A stretch of DNA of 64,000 nucleotides from Amycolatopsis endophytica (GTDB lineage Bacteria > Actinomycetota > Actinomycetes > Mycobacteriales > Pseudonocardiaceae), in assembly GCF_013410405.1 (NCBI RefSeq), contig NZ_JACCFK010000002.1:992001-1056000 (forward strand), written 5' to 3'. Below are positions 19,880-28,433 of the stretch, piece after piece (positions within the stretch are counted from its first letter, which is position 1; each line of letters starts with the position of its first letter). Below the pieces are notes generated by a model. The model was not told the DNA's origin and did not search any database. It saw nothing but the letters and a program-made list of their open reading frames with translations. Position numbers and translations under genes: made by a program.

Positions 19880-20734
19880 TCAGCAGGCGGAACAGCGGTG
19901 CGCGGGCAGGCCCCGCACCCCGGGGCGCAGGCGGAACAGGGCCCCGGCCTCGGGCTGGGTGCCCTCCGCGACGCCCTGGCGCGACGTGGTCACGTACAGC
20001 TCGTCCAGGTCCGGCCCGCCGAAGGTGCACGCCGTGACCTGGGTGACCGGGAACGCGGCCCGCGCCACCTGGACACCCTCCGGGGTGTAGCAGTGCACGG
20101 CGCCGCCACCCCACAGGGCGACCCACAGGTTGCCCTCGGCGTCGACCGTGAGGCCGTCCGGGGAACCGGCTTCCGCCGGGATGGTGACGGCGGGGCGACG
20201 CCGGGTGAGGCCGTGCGCGGCGGTGTAGTCGAAGGCGTCGATGCGGCCGGTAGGGGTGTCCACGTAGTACGCGGTGCCACCGTCCGGGCTCCAGGCGAGG
20301 CCGTTGGAGATGGTGACGCCGGTGAGCACGGCGGTGACCGCACCGTCCGGGTCGAGCCGGTACAGGCTCCCGGCGCCCGGTGCCGCGTCGTAGGACATGG
20401 AGCCGCAGTAGAAGCGGCCGTCGGGGTCGCACCCGCCGTCGTTCATCCGGACGCCCGGATCCGTCCACACCTCGCCCAGCGGCCGCACGTCGGTGAGCGC
20501 GGCGTCGGCGAGGGCGAACCCGCGTTCCAGCGCGAGGACCACTCCCCCGTCCACGCCCGGCCGCAGGGCCGCGACGACGTCGCCGACGTGGTGGCGGCGC
20601 ACCTCACCGTCATCGTGTTCGAGCACGTCCCCGGCGAGCATGTCCACCCACCGCACGCCGGGCCACTCCGGCGCCCACACCGGGCCTTCGCCGTGCGCGG
20701 CAACGGGAGCCGTCACCTGGTCCACATCGGACAT
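19880..20734 (-). CDS. SMP-30/gluconolactonase-family protein
   Basis: A 284-residue six-bladed beta-propeller sugar lactonase. Metal-site sequences are visible: GEGPVWAP (Glu ligand), VRMNDGGCDPDGRFYCGSM (Asn/Asp ligands), ISNGLAWSPDG and SPDGLTVDAEGNLWVA. Members open sugar lactones in oxidative pentose or hexose pathways. It lies six bases after the FadR-type repressor gene, so the two are co-transcribed, divergent from the sugar ABC transporter. Together they suggest oxidative catabolism of an aldose such as arabinose, galactose or xylose. Confidence 0.9.
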   Translation of the reverse strand: MSDVDQVTAPVAAHGEGPVWAPEWPGVRWVDMLAGDVLEHDDGEVRRHHVGDVVAALRPGVDGGVVLALERGFALADAALTDVRPLGEVWTDPGVRMNDGGCDPDGRFYCGSMSYDAAPGAGSLYRLDPDGAVTAVLTGVTISNGLAWSPDGGTAYYVDTPTGRIDAFDYTAAHGLTRRRPAVTIPAEAGSPDGLTVDAEGNLWVALWGGGAVHCYTPEGVQVARAAFPVTQVTACTFGGPDLDELYVTTSRQGVAEGTQPEAGALFRLRPGVRGLPAHRCSAC

Positions 20735-20740
20735 TCCGCG

Positions 20741-21478
20741 TCAGTTCCCTTCACCCGTCATCCGGTGCACCGCTTCGCTCGTGGTCTCGATCAGCCGCCG
20801 CATGGCCCGGCCGGCCGCGGTCGCGCGCCGCGCGCGGACCGCGACCAGCACCGCCTGGTGCAACGGCAGTGTCGCCGAAACCCCGCCCGGCGCGTGCGAG
20901 CTGGCGGCCAGCCCGTGGTGCAGGCTCGCCTCCAGCAGCCGGCCCAGCTGTTCGACCAGCTGGTTCCCGCTCGCGCGCAACAAGGTCAGGTGGAAGGTGA
21001 GGTCGGCCTCGACGAACGCGGAGGTGTCCGCCTCGACCCGCCCGGCTTCCTCCGCCATCCGGGCGCACGCGGCCTCCAGCACGCCGAGCTGCTCCTCGGT
21101 CGCGCGCTCGGCCGCCAGCTGCGCGGCGCCGGGCTCGACCATCAGCCGCAGCTCCAGCAGGTCACCGAGGAACGCCGCGTCGGAGAGCTGGCCGTGCCAG
21201 CTGATCACCTCGCGGTCCATCAGGTTCCACTGCTCGCGCGGCAGCACCCGGGTGCCGAGCCGGGGCCGAGGCTCGACCAGCCCCTTCGCGGCGAGCGCTT
21301 TCACGGCCTCGCGGACGCCGCCGCGGCTGACGTTGAGCTGGGCCGCCAGCTCGGCCTCGTTGGGCAACTGGCTACCGTGGGCCAGCTCGCCGGACACGAT
21401 GCGGCGCCCGAGCCACTCGACCACCTGGCCGTGCAGGGTGCGGTGCCGCCCCAGAGGTCCGGCCTGGCTACTGCTCAC
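20741..21478 (-). CDS. FadR-subfamily GntR transcriptional regulator
   Basis: A 245-residue repressor with an N-terminal winged helix (LPNEAELAAQLNVSRGGVRE, then AVKALAAKGLV; residues 38-72) and a C-terminal FCD ligand-binding domain with its metal-coordinating pattern (DLTFHLTLLRASGN, LHQAVLVAVRA). It divides the lactonase from the sugar importer and probably controls both through the palindromes between 21493 and 21565. The effector is likely a sugar acid or phosphate from the pathway. Confidence 0.93.
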   Translation of the reverse strand: MSSSQAGPLGRHRTLHGQVVEWLGRRIVSGELAHGSQLPNEAELAAQLNVSRGGVREAVKALAAKGLVEPRPRLGTRVLPREQWNLMDREVISWHGQLSDAAFLGDLLELRLMVEPGAAQLAAERATEEQLGVLEAACARMAEEAGRVEADTSAFVEADLTFHLTLLRASGNQLVEQLGRLLEASLHHGLAASSHAPGGVSATLPLHQAVLVAVRARRATAAGRAMRRLIETTSEAVHRMTGEGN

Positions 21479-21492
21479 GGAGCAATCCTCAA

Positions 21493-21565
21493 ATCATTGA
21501 TCCATAAAGTCAATGGACGCATCACCCGGAAGGGGTTGACTGTATCGACGAATCATCCAATGATT
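21493..21565 (+). promoter_or_regulatory. Promoter with candidate FadR-type operators for the sugar ABC operon
   Basis: A -35-like TTGACT (21536-21541) is followed after 17 nt by a -10-like AATGAT (21559-21564). The -10 lies inside the palindrome AATCAT-CCA-ATGATT (21551-21565). A related palindrome ATCATTGAT lies at 21493-21501, near the repressor start. Two similar sites in the divergent gap fit repression in both directions by the FadR-type protein. Confidence 0.6.
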
Positions 21566-21622
21566 CACGCACGCTCTTTGCGTTCGAACCCGGCTCCCCG
21601 ACGACGTGGATGGGTGGTCCCC

Positions 21623-22717
21623 ATGAGCGACGACGACCAGATCAGCCTCACCTCACGCCGCAGCGCTCTGAAATATTTCGGAGCGGGCGGTGGCGCGGTG
21701 GCCGCCTCCGCCCTGCTGGCCGCTTGTCAGGGAGTGCGCGACAGTCCCGAATCGGGTGGCGGCGGCGCGTTCGCCGACTCCCCCGACTGGCGGTTCGTGT
21801 TCGTCAACCACGTCACGACCAACTCGTTCTTCGTGCCGACCCGCACCGGGATGGCCGACGCGGCGAAACTGGTCGGGATCCCGGAACCGCAGTGGACCGG
21901 ATCCACCGAGGGCAACGTCTCCGAAATGGCCAACGCCTTCTCCACCGCGATCAACGGCGGCGTCGACGGCATCGCGGTCGCGCTGACGGACAACAACGCG
22001 TTCATCGAACCGACCAAGCGGGCGTTCGCGCAGGGCATCCCGGTGATCGCCTACAACGCGACCGCCGCGGGAAACTTCCCGCTCACCTACGTCGGCCAGG
22101 ACCTCTACCAGTCCGGGTTCCTGATGGGACAACGGATCGCGCGCGAGGTCACCTCCGGGCTCATCCTGGTCGGGATCTCCCAGCCCGGCGGCAACAACGT
22201 CCAGCCGCGCCTGGACGGCATCACCGACGCGCTGAAACAGGCCGCGCCGGGCGTGACGGTGCTTCCCATCAACACCGGCGCCGAGCAGGCGGCCGAACTC
22301 AACGCGATCACCGCCGCCTACGACGGGCACCAGGACGCGAAGGGCGTGTACGCGGTCGACGCGGGCAGCACCGCCTCGATCGCGCAGCTGTTCACCAGCC
22401 GCGGCCTGCAGGGCAAGGTCCGCGCGGGCGGGTACGACACCCTGACCGACACCCTGGAGGGCGTGCAGTCCGGCGCGCTCGACTTCACCATCGACCAGTC
22501 GGCCTACCTGCAGGGCTTCCTGTCGGTGCTCTACCTCTACCTGTACCGGGTGTCCGGCACGCTGGTCACGCCGCCGTTCACCGACACCGGCCTGACGTTC
22601 GTCACCAAGGACAACGTGGGTCCCTACCTCACCGCGGACAGCAAGTTCGAGGGCGGGCGCAAGGCCGACCTGGTGCCGATGCCCTCCTCGATACCCCTGC
22701 CGCCGGCGATCTCCTAG
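21623..22717 (+). CDS. Sugar ABC transporter substrate-binding lipoprotein
   Basis: A 364-residue periplasmic-binding-protein-like lipoprotein of the ribose/galactose/fructose class. The signal has a twin-arginine-like start (TSRRSALKYF) and lipobox LLAAC near residues 32-36, so it may leave by the Tat route and then be lipidated. The mature part has the FVNHVTTNSFF and GVDGIAVALTDNNAF segments usual in sugar-binding type 1 proteins. It is first gene of a permease-ATPase-epimerase operon. Confidence 0.93.
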   Translation: MSDDDQISLTSRRSALKYFGAGGGAVAASALLAACQGVRDSPESGGGGAFADSPDWRFVFVNHVTTNSFFVPTRTGMADAAKLVGIPEPQWTGSTEGNVSEMANAFSTAINGGVDGIAVALTDNNAFIEPTKRAFAQGIPVIAYNATAAGNFPLTYVGQDLYQSGFLMGQRIAREVTSGLILVGISQPGGNNVQPRLDGITDALKQAAPGVTVLPINTGAEQAAELNAITAAYDGHQDAKGVYAVDAGSTASIAQLFTSRGLQGKVRAGGYDTLTDTLEGVQSGALDFTIDQSAYLQGFLSVLYLYLYRVSGTLVTPPFTDTGLTFVTKDNVGPYLTADSKFEGGRKADLVPMPSSIPLPPAIS

Positions 22718-22727
22718 GACGGGGACG

Positions 22728-23750
22728 ATGACGAAAGCGCTTCCCGGCGAACGCACGACGCCCACCCCGCCCCGGGGCGGTGGCGGGTTCCTGCCCGGGA
22801 TCATCCGGGTCAAGGAACTGTCCATCCTGCTGGTGACGGTCGCCGCGGCGATCTACTTCGGACTCACCAGCGGGCCGGGGTTCACCACGACCGACAACTA
22901 CCACACCATCGCGCAGTACGTGGCTCCGTGGGCGATCGTCGCCGCGGGCGAGGTCATGGTGCTGATCTGCGGGCAGATCGACCTCTCCGCCGGGTTCGTC
23001 TTCACGTTGTCGCCGTTCGTGCTGATGTTGTTCTACAACAACGGTTTCCCGCTTCTGCTGGCGGTGGTCGGCGCGATCGTGGTGAGCGGGCTGATCGGGA
23101 TGGTGAACGGGCTGATCCACACGGTCTTCGGCCTGTCCTCGTTCATCACGACCCTGGGCATGGCGTTCCTGTTGTGGGGACTGTCGCTGATCATCTCCGG
23201 CGGCTCCCCGGTGAGCGCCCCCGCCGAGGGGTGGGTCGTGTCGGTGTTCGGCGCGTGGGGCTGGTCGGAGTTCATCTGGGCGGTGGTCGTCGTCGTGGTC
23301 ATGCAGGTGGTGCTGTCCACGACCCGGTTCGGCATCGCCACCCAGGCCACCGGCGGCAACCCGCTCGGCGCGGCGGAGGCGGGCATCCGCACCAACCGGA
23401 TCAAGGTGGCCAACTTCGCGATCCTCGGCGCGCTGGCCGGGCTCGCCGGGATCCTCCAGGGCACGCGCGTGGGCTCCTACGACCCCACCAACGGCGGGTT
23501 CAACACCATGTTCTACGCGGTGGCCGCCGCCGTGATCGGCGGGACCGCGCTGCTGGGCGGCTCGGGCACGGTGGTCGGGGCGTTCCTCGGCGCGCTGCTG
23601 CTCGGGCTGGTCTACGACGGGTTCAACCTGACCGGCATCAGCGCCAACGCGTTCTACCTCGTGCTCGGCGTCGCGATCCTCGTCGCCGCGCTGCTGAACG
23701 TGTACGTGACGGTGATGCGCAAACGGCTCGGTTCGAAGGGGCGGTCGTGA
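22728..23750 (+). CDS. Sugar ABC transporter permease (RbsC-like)
   Basis: A 340-residue polytopic permease of the carbohydrate uptake type 2 group. It carries GQIDLSAGFVFTL near residue 84, the family's conserved motif, and the coupling-loop pattern ATGGNPLGAAEAGIRTNRIK. About eight to ten membrane segments are visible. It begins ten bases after the binding-protein stop and ends in a GTGA overlap with the ATPase. In this family two permeases usually form a homodimer, so one gene is enough. Confidence 0.94.
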   Translation: MTKALPGERTTPTPPRGGGGFLPGIIRVKELSILLVTVAAAIYFGLTSGPGFTTTDNYHTIAQYVAPWAIVAAGEVMVLICGQIDLSAGFVFTLSPFVLMLFYNNGFPLLLAVVGAIVVSGLIGMVNGLIHTVFGLSSFITTLGMAFLLWGLSLIISGGSPVSAPAEGWVVSVFGAWGWSEFIWAVVVVVVMQVVLSTTRFGIATQATGGNPLGAAEAGIRTNRIKVANFAILGALAGLAGILQGTRVGSYDPTNGGFNTMFYAVAAAVIGGTALLGGSGTVVGAFLGALLLGLVYDGFNLTGISANAFYLVLGVAILVAALLNVYVTVMRKRLGSKGRS

Positions 23751-24496
23751 ACGAGGTGATGCGCGCCGAGCACATCGGCAAGCGGTTCGGGCCGGTGCGG
23801 GCGCTGGAGGACGTGTCACTCACCGTGTCGGCGGGCGAGATCCTCGGCCTCATCGGCGACAACGGCGCGGGCAAGTCCACGCTGATCAAGATCCTCACCG
23901 GGTTCCACCAGCCCGATTCCGGCCGGCTGCTGTTCGACGGCGAGCCGGTGACCCTGAAATCGGTGACGCACGCCCGGTCGCTGGGGATCGAGACGGTCTT
24001 CCAGGACCTGGCGATGGTGAACGACCTGCCGGTGTATCTGAACCTGCACCTGAACAAGGAACTGGTGCACCGGCCGCTGCCGTTCCTGAAGCGGCGCGAG
24101 ATGAAGAAGCGCGCGCGGGAGGCGCTGGACTCGATCGGCATCGACATCCCGTCGGTGACGGCCGAGGTCGGGCAGCTCTCCGGCGGTCAGCGGCAGGCCA
24201 TCGCGGTGGCCCGCTCGGTGTTCACGCGCGACACCAAGCTGCTGCTGCTCGACGAGCCGCTGGCCGCGATGGGCGCCAAGGAGGGCGGGCTCATCCTCCG
24301 GCTGCTGGCCCGGCTCAAGGAACGCGGTGATCTGGCGATCATCCTGATCGCGCACAACTACAGCCAGGTCGTGGACGTGTGCGACCGAATCAATCTGCTC
24401 CAGCACGGAGAGATCACGTTCGACAAGCCGTCCCGGGACACCTCGGTGGCCGAGCTGCTCGAACTCGTGCACGCCGAGTACCGGATCCAGCACTGA
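23747..24496 (+). CDS. Sugar ABC transporter ATP-binding protein (single-domain)
   Basis: A 249-residue ATPase with Walker A GDNGAGKST, signature LSGGQRQAIAVAR, Walker B LLLLDEPLAAMG and H-loop LIAHNYSQ. It is a single domain, as in FrcA-type proteins, rather than the doubled RbsA/MglA form. The residues after Walker B (AAMGAKEGG) differ from the common TAALGVK. GTG 23747 overlaps the permease stop; an ATG at 23759 is an alternative. Confidence 0.93.
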   Translation: MNEVMRAEHIGKRFGPVRALEDVSLTVSAGEILGLIGDNGAGKSTLIKILTGFHQPDSGRLLFDGEPVTLKSVTHARSLGIETVFQDLAMVNDLPVYLNLHLNKELVHRPLPFLKRREMKKRAREALDSIGIDIPSVTAEVGQLSGGQRQAIAVARSVFTRDTKLLLLDEPLAAMGAKEGGLILRLLARLKERGDLAIILIAHNYSQVVDVCDRINLLQHGEITFDKPSRDTSVAELLELVHAEYRIQH

Positions 24497-24516
24497 CGCA
24501 TCAGAGGAGTTTTGCC

Positions 24517-25698
24517 ATGCGGATGTCCGTCCGCGGGCGGATCGCGCTCGCGTGCACCACAGTCCTCTTCGCGGCGGCAGGGTTGCCCGCCGTGACCTCC
24601 TCCGCCGCTCCGAGGCCGTCGGGCCCGTCGATCTCCAAGGAGGCGTTCGGCAGCGTGGGCGGGCAGTCCGTCGAGCGCTACACCCTCGACAGCGGCAACG
24701 GGATGAAGGTCCGGATCCTGACCTACGGCGGCATCATCCAGACCTTGGAGGCCCCCGACAAGCGCGGACGCGGCGCCAACGTCGTGCTCGGGTTCCCGAC
24801 GCTGGCCGACTACGTCGCGAAGAACAGCCCGGCCGAGGGCGGCGGACCGTACTTCGGCGCGCTGATCGGCCGCTACGCCAACCGGATCGCGGGCGGCGAG
24901 TTCATTTTGGACGGTGTCGAGTACCACGTGCCGGTCAACAACAACGGCAACAGCCTGCACGGCGGCACCGCCGGGTTCGACGACAAGGTGTGGGCCGCGT
25001 CGGAGGTCCGTGAGCGGGGTTCGGTGGGGCTGCGGCTGAGCCTGGTCAGCCCCGACGGCGACCAGGGCTACCCCGGCACGCTGCGGACGACGGTGACGTA
25101 CTCACTGGACAGCCGCAACCGCCTGTCGATCGACTACCGCGCCACCACCGACAAGGCGACGGTGGTGAACCTGACGAACCACACGTACTGGAACCTCGCG
25201 GGTGAATCGTCCGGCGACGTGTACGACCAGACGCTGCGCATCGACGCCGACCGCTACACGCCGACGGACGCGACGCAGATCCCGACCGGCGCGGTGGCCC
25301 CGGTGGCAGGCACGCCGTTCGACTTCCGCCGCGGCATGGCGATCGGGACGCGGATCGCGGAGAACGATCCGCAGCTGCTGACCGGACAGGGCTACGACCA
25401 CAACTGGGCACTGAACTCCCGCGGCCGGCCGGCCTTCGCGGCACAGGCGGCAGACCCGGCGAGCGGGCGGTCGCTGACGGTCTACACGACGGAGCCGGGG
25501 ATCCAGTTCTACTCGGGCAACTTCCTCGACGGCACGCTCGTGGGCACCGGCGGGAAGACCTACCGGCAGAGCTACGGGTTCGCACTGGAGACCCAGCACT
25601 TCCCCGACTCACCCAACCAGCCCGGGTTCCCGAGCACCGTGCTGCGCCCCGGACAGACCTACCAGCAGACGACGGTGTTCGCGCTCGGCACCCTCTGA
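24517..25698 (+). CDS. Secreted aldose 1-epimerase (mutarotase)
   Basis: A 393-residue protein with a signal peptide (MRMSVRGRIALACTTVLF... cleaved near SSAAP) and a galactose-mutarotase domain. Visible are LTYGGIIQTLEAPD, GRYANRIAGGEF, the catalytic His of LTNHTYWNLAG and the C-terminal FALETQHFPDSPNQP with the catalytic Glu. It interconverts alpha and beta anomers, here outside the cell, presumably feeding the adjoining importer. An AGGAG ribosome site lies eight bases before the ATG. It is last in the sugar operon, 20 bp after the ATPase. Confidence 0.95.
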   Translation: MRMSVRGRIALACTTVLFAAAGLPAVTSSAAPRPSGPSISKEAFGSVGGQSVERYTLDSGNGMKVRILTYGGIIQTLEAPDKRGRGANVVLGFPTLADYVAKNSPAEGGGPYFGALIGRYANRIAGGEFILDGVEYHVPVNNNGNSLHGGTAGFDDKVWAASEVRERGSVGLRLSLVSPDGDQGYPGTLRTTVTYSLDSRNRLSIDYRATTDKATVVNLTNHTYWNLAGESSGDVYDQTLRIDADRYTPTDATQIPTGAVAPVAGTPFDFRRGMAIGTRIAENDPQLLTGQGYDHNWALNSRGRPAFAAQAADPASGRSLTVYTTEPGIQFYSGNFLDGTLVGTGGKTYRQSYGFALETQHFPDSPNQPGFPSTVLRPGQTYQQTTVFALGTL

Positions 25699-25706
25699 CG
25701 CCCCGC

Positions 25707-25835
25707 CGGGAGCGGCCAACACGCCGCCCGCAACGGCAAACACGCCGCCCGGAACGGCCAACACGCCGGGGGCGAGCGTCGGCGACCGGCGTGTTTGCCG
25801 TTCGCGGCGGTGTGTTGGCCGTTCGCGGCGGTGTG
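25707..25835 (+). repeat. Intergenic repeat block (copy 2), inverted arms
   Basis: Three direct units with GGCCAACACGCC or GGCAAACACGCC are followed, from about 25788, by two inverted units (GGCGTGTTTGCC, GGTGTGTTGGCC) and a partial third, so the block can fold into a long hairpin. It lies exactly between the convergent ends of the epimerase (25698) and the proline-rich protein (25836), as copy 1 does between its neighbours. Confidence 0.85.
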
Positions 25836-27011
25836 TCAGCGGCTGAGGCGGCGGACCGCGATGCCCGCGCCGAGCACCAGGACCAGCACCGTGAAGGACC
25901 AGCGGCGCTTCTCCTCCGTCTTCTCCTGTGTCGAGACCTGCTCGACCGGCTTCTTCGTGGTCACCGGGCGCCGGGGGGTGGTGCTCGGCGGCGGGGTCGG
26001 CGCCGGGGCTGATGACGGTGGCGCCGGGCTGGGACGCGGCGGGAGCGGCTTCGGGGGCGGGCTCGCCGGCGGAGGCGGCGGGCTCGCCGGCGGAGGCGGC
26101 GGTGGCGGCGGCGGTGGCGGCGGTGGCCCCGGTGGCGGCGGTGGCGCCACCGGGGCGGGCGCCGGAGGCGGAGGCACGGGAGGCGCCGGGGCAGGGGCAG
26201 GGGGTGGCGCGGGTGGCGCGGGGGCGCGCAGGCACCCCGCGGCATCCGAACCGGACAGTGGCGCCCCGGACGACACCTGGCTCGCGGCCCCGCCCCGGGG
26301 TACTCGGTACGTGCGGCTCCGGCCCGCGCTGCGGTTCGCCGTCACGTACAGCGTCTCCCCCGCCGCCACGACCGAACCGTAGGTCGTCGCCGCGGGCAGG
26401 GCGGGTCCGGAAACCGGGTGCGTGAACCCCGAGACCGGGTCCACCGACACGATCATCCCCCGGAACGGCCAGGTGTTCGTCACCCCGAGCAGCCGTCCGC
26501 CCGCGAAGTCGAAATCATCCACCGAAGACCAGGACGACGACGGCCACAGGTCCACCTCGCGCACCACCGACAGGAACCCGGCGCTGCCCGGATCGATGTC
26601 GATCACCGACAATTCGTCGTCCCGCCTGACATACCACCGGTTGCCGGAGATGGCACCCGCCGTCGCGTGCAGGAAGACCCGGCGCTCGCGGGTACGGACC
26701 GGGCCGAGACGGGTCAGCTCCCCGTCCCGCCCCACTGTCACGACGACACCATCGCGCGTCACGCCGTAGACCCGGTCCTGGCCCCGCGCGTAGCCGAGCG
26801 CGTTGACCTGCACCCCGAGCGCCTTCCGCGTCTCCACCGAACCCGAGGGCAACCGGACCAGCTCCATCGTGGACGGACCGCCGGAGATCGTGTTCGAGAC
26901 ACGCAGAACCGTGCACGCCGGTCCCGGAGCGGCCGAGGCGGGCACGACCGGCAGGGACACCGCGAGCACCGCGGCGGCCGCGAGCGTGCGCGCCGCGCGC
27001 CACAGGCTCAC
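25836..27011 (-). CDS. Exported beta-propeller-like protein with proline-rich stalk and membrane anchor
   Basis: A 391-residue protein. The signal peptide (WRAARTLAAAAVLAVSLP, cleaved near ASAAPG) is followed by a domain of about 200 residues resembling DUF6923-type propellers (ALGYARGQDRVYGVTRDG and similar blades). Then comes a stalk of about 90 residues, mostly Pro with Ala, Ser and Thr, and a C-terminal membrane helix with an RRLSR tail. The layout is that of a cell-wall-spanning surface protein. GTG 27011 overlaps the upstream DUF4239 stop, so the two are coupled. The DUF6923 link is by general resemblance. Confidence 0.75.
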   Translation of the reverse strand: MSLWRAARTLAAAAVLAVSLPVVPASAAPGPACTVLRVSNTISGGPSTMELVRLPSGSVETRKALGVQVNALGYARGQDRVYGVTRDGVVVTVGRDGELTRLGPVRTRERRVFLHATAGAISGNRWYVRRDDELSVIDIDPGSAGFLSVVREVDLWPSSSWSSVDDFDFAGGRLLGVTNTWPFRGMIVSVDPVSGFTHPVSGPALPAATTYGSVVAAGETLYVTANRSAGRSRTYRVPRGGAASQVSSGAPLSGSDAAGCLRAPAPPAPPPAPAPAPPVPPPPAPAPVAPPPPPGPPPPPPPPPPPPPASPPPPPASPPPKPLPPRPSPAPPSSAPAPTPPPSTTPRRPVTTKKPVEQVSTQEKTEEKRRWSFTVLVLVLGAGIAVRRLSR

Positions 27012-27775
27012 CGCAGCCGCTCGATCGCCTGGCTGAACGCGTCCGGCCCGACCTTCGAACCACCCGCGAACGGGTTCTGCATCTGGTAGACCGCGAACAG
27101 CAGCAGGGTCGTCGCCGCGGCCAGGGTGGACACGATCACGATGTGCGTCAGCGACTTCGTGCCGCCGAACAGGTTGGGCAGCAGCACGAAGATGACGCTG
27201 CCGCCGATCAGCACGAACCACACGACCATGCCGATGTTGTTGTCCTGCACGGCGTTGAGCCGCGCCTGGCGTTCCTTGAACACGTCCAGCAGGCTGTCGG
27301 CGACCTCGGTCTTGCGGTTGGTGAGCCAGTCGTCGTCACCCGGCACTTCGGACGAGTCGACCAGTTCACGCATGCGGTCCAGCTCGTCCCAGCCCTGGTC
27401 GGGCACGACACCGCCGTCCCGCATGCGCGGCCATTCCTCGTTCACCACCGTGCCCGCGTAACCGGCGGCCATCTCGCGGATGTCGCTGCGCACCGGCTCG
27501 GGCAGCGCGTCGGCCGCCCAGGACGCGGCGACCAGGCTCTGTGCCTCCTCGTAGGAGCCGTCCCGCACGGTGCTCGCCGCGTCGAACAGGGAGATCAGCA
27601 CGAACGCGATCACCGCGGCGTGCAGCCCGCCGACGATGGTGAACGCCTGGCCGGCGGCGTCGTTGTTGTCCGGCCTGCCCTCGTCCAGACCGTAACGGCG
27701 CACGAGGTAGGCGATCACGGCGCCCATCACGATGGCGCCGACCACCCACAGCGAACCGGCCACGTAGACATTCAT
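27008..27775 (-). CDS. DUF4239 (bestrophin-like) membrane protein
   Basis: A 255-residue membrane protein: two N-terminal helices (NVYVAGSLWVVGAIVMGAVI; AFTIVGGLHAAVIAFVLISL), a soluble helical middle, and two C-terminal helices. This pattern is that of DUF4239, described as bestrophin-like. Function is unknown; an anion channel role is only suggested by the fold. ATG 27775 has a GGAGG site eight bases upstream, better than the ATG two codons earlier. The stop is shared in a GTGA overlap with the proline-rich protein. Confidence 0.82.
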   Translation of the reverse strand: MNVYVAGSLWVVGAIVMGAVIAYLVRRYGLDEGRPDNNDAAGQAFTIVGGLHAAVIAFVLISLFDAASTVRDGSYEEAQSLVAASWAADALPEPVRSDIREMAAGYAGTVVNEEWPRMRDGGVVPDQGWDELDRMRELVDSSEVPGDDDWLTNRKTEVADSLLDVFKERQARLNAVQDNNIGMVVWFVLIGGSVIFVLLPNLFGGTKSLTHIVIVSTLAAATTLLLFAVYQMQNPFAGGSKVGPDAFSQAIERLR

Positions 27776-28433
27776 GCGCATTGCCTCCCGAACGGGAAAG
27801 GAACGTGCGCCCACGCTAGGCGCCCGCCGATCGGAGCGGCAAGATCGCCACCATTCTTTCCTCCCGACGGAATAACACCGATTGTTCGCGGTCACTTGTT
27901 CGGAGCAGTCCGGGCACGAATTCCGCCCCGGAAATCGTTGTTGCCCGGGGGCCAGCGCGCGGGCGGGCGGCGGACTGGGCCGACCGGGCGAGTTCCGGCT
28001 ACCGGACGTCACCCGGCCACGCGGTCGCGATTTTTCTCGTTGACACACAAGGGAAAACGCGACCATCGGCCGATCAGGAACACCCGGTCCCACACTCCGG
28101 GAACTTTCGGTCCGTTCGGACCAGTACGGCACCTTGAACGGAAGCACGCCGCCGCGCGAATCACACCGTCGAGACCGCCCGCCTTGGGCGGCCCGGGTGA
28201 GCACGATCCATTCCGCTCTACCGTCAGTTTGCCGGAACCGCCGAACGTGTGTTTTCGCGAAAATGCACATCACCCCCTGCCACGGACGAGTGACTGTACG
28301 GATCGTCGCGGCCGGTGCTAACGTCGTTTCCGCCGACCGAGAAACAACGGCGCCCGTTCGCCTGATCCTCACTCTCTGCAGAGAAACCGACATTTCGCGA
28401 ACCGATCCTTTTCCATGATGGGTGGTATTTGCC
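27776..28433. promoter_or_regulatory. 658-bp gene-free region upstream of the encapsulin operon
   Basis: No gene is supported on either strand. It holds several perfect palindromes: GGTCCG-TT-CGGACC (28109-28122), TTTTCGCGAAAA (28252-28263) and TCTCTGCAGAGA (28373-28384, 50 bp before the first shell gene). A TTGACA occurs at 28040-28045 without a clear -10. The length and palindrome density suggest complex control of the divergent encapsulin and DUF4239 operons. Confidence 0.5.

Noticed and set aside
28134..28418. A 94-codon ORF in the gap before the encapsulin genes
   Set aside because: No ribosome site or family resemblance, mixed composition, and it runs over palindromes better read as regulatory sites.
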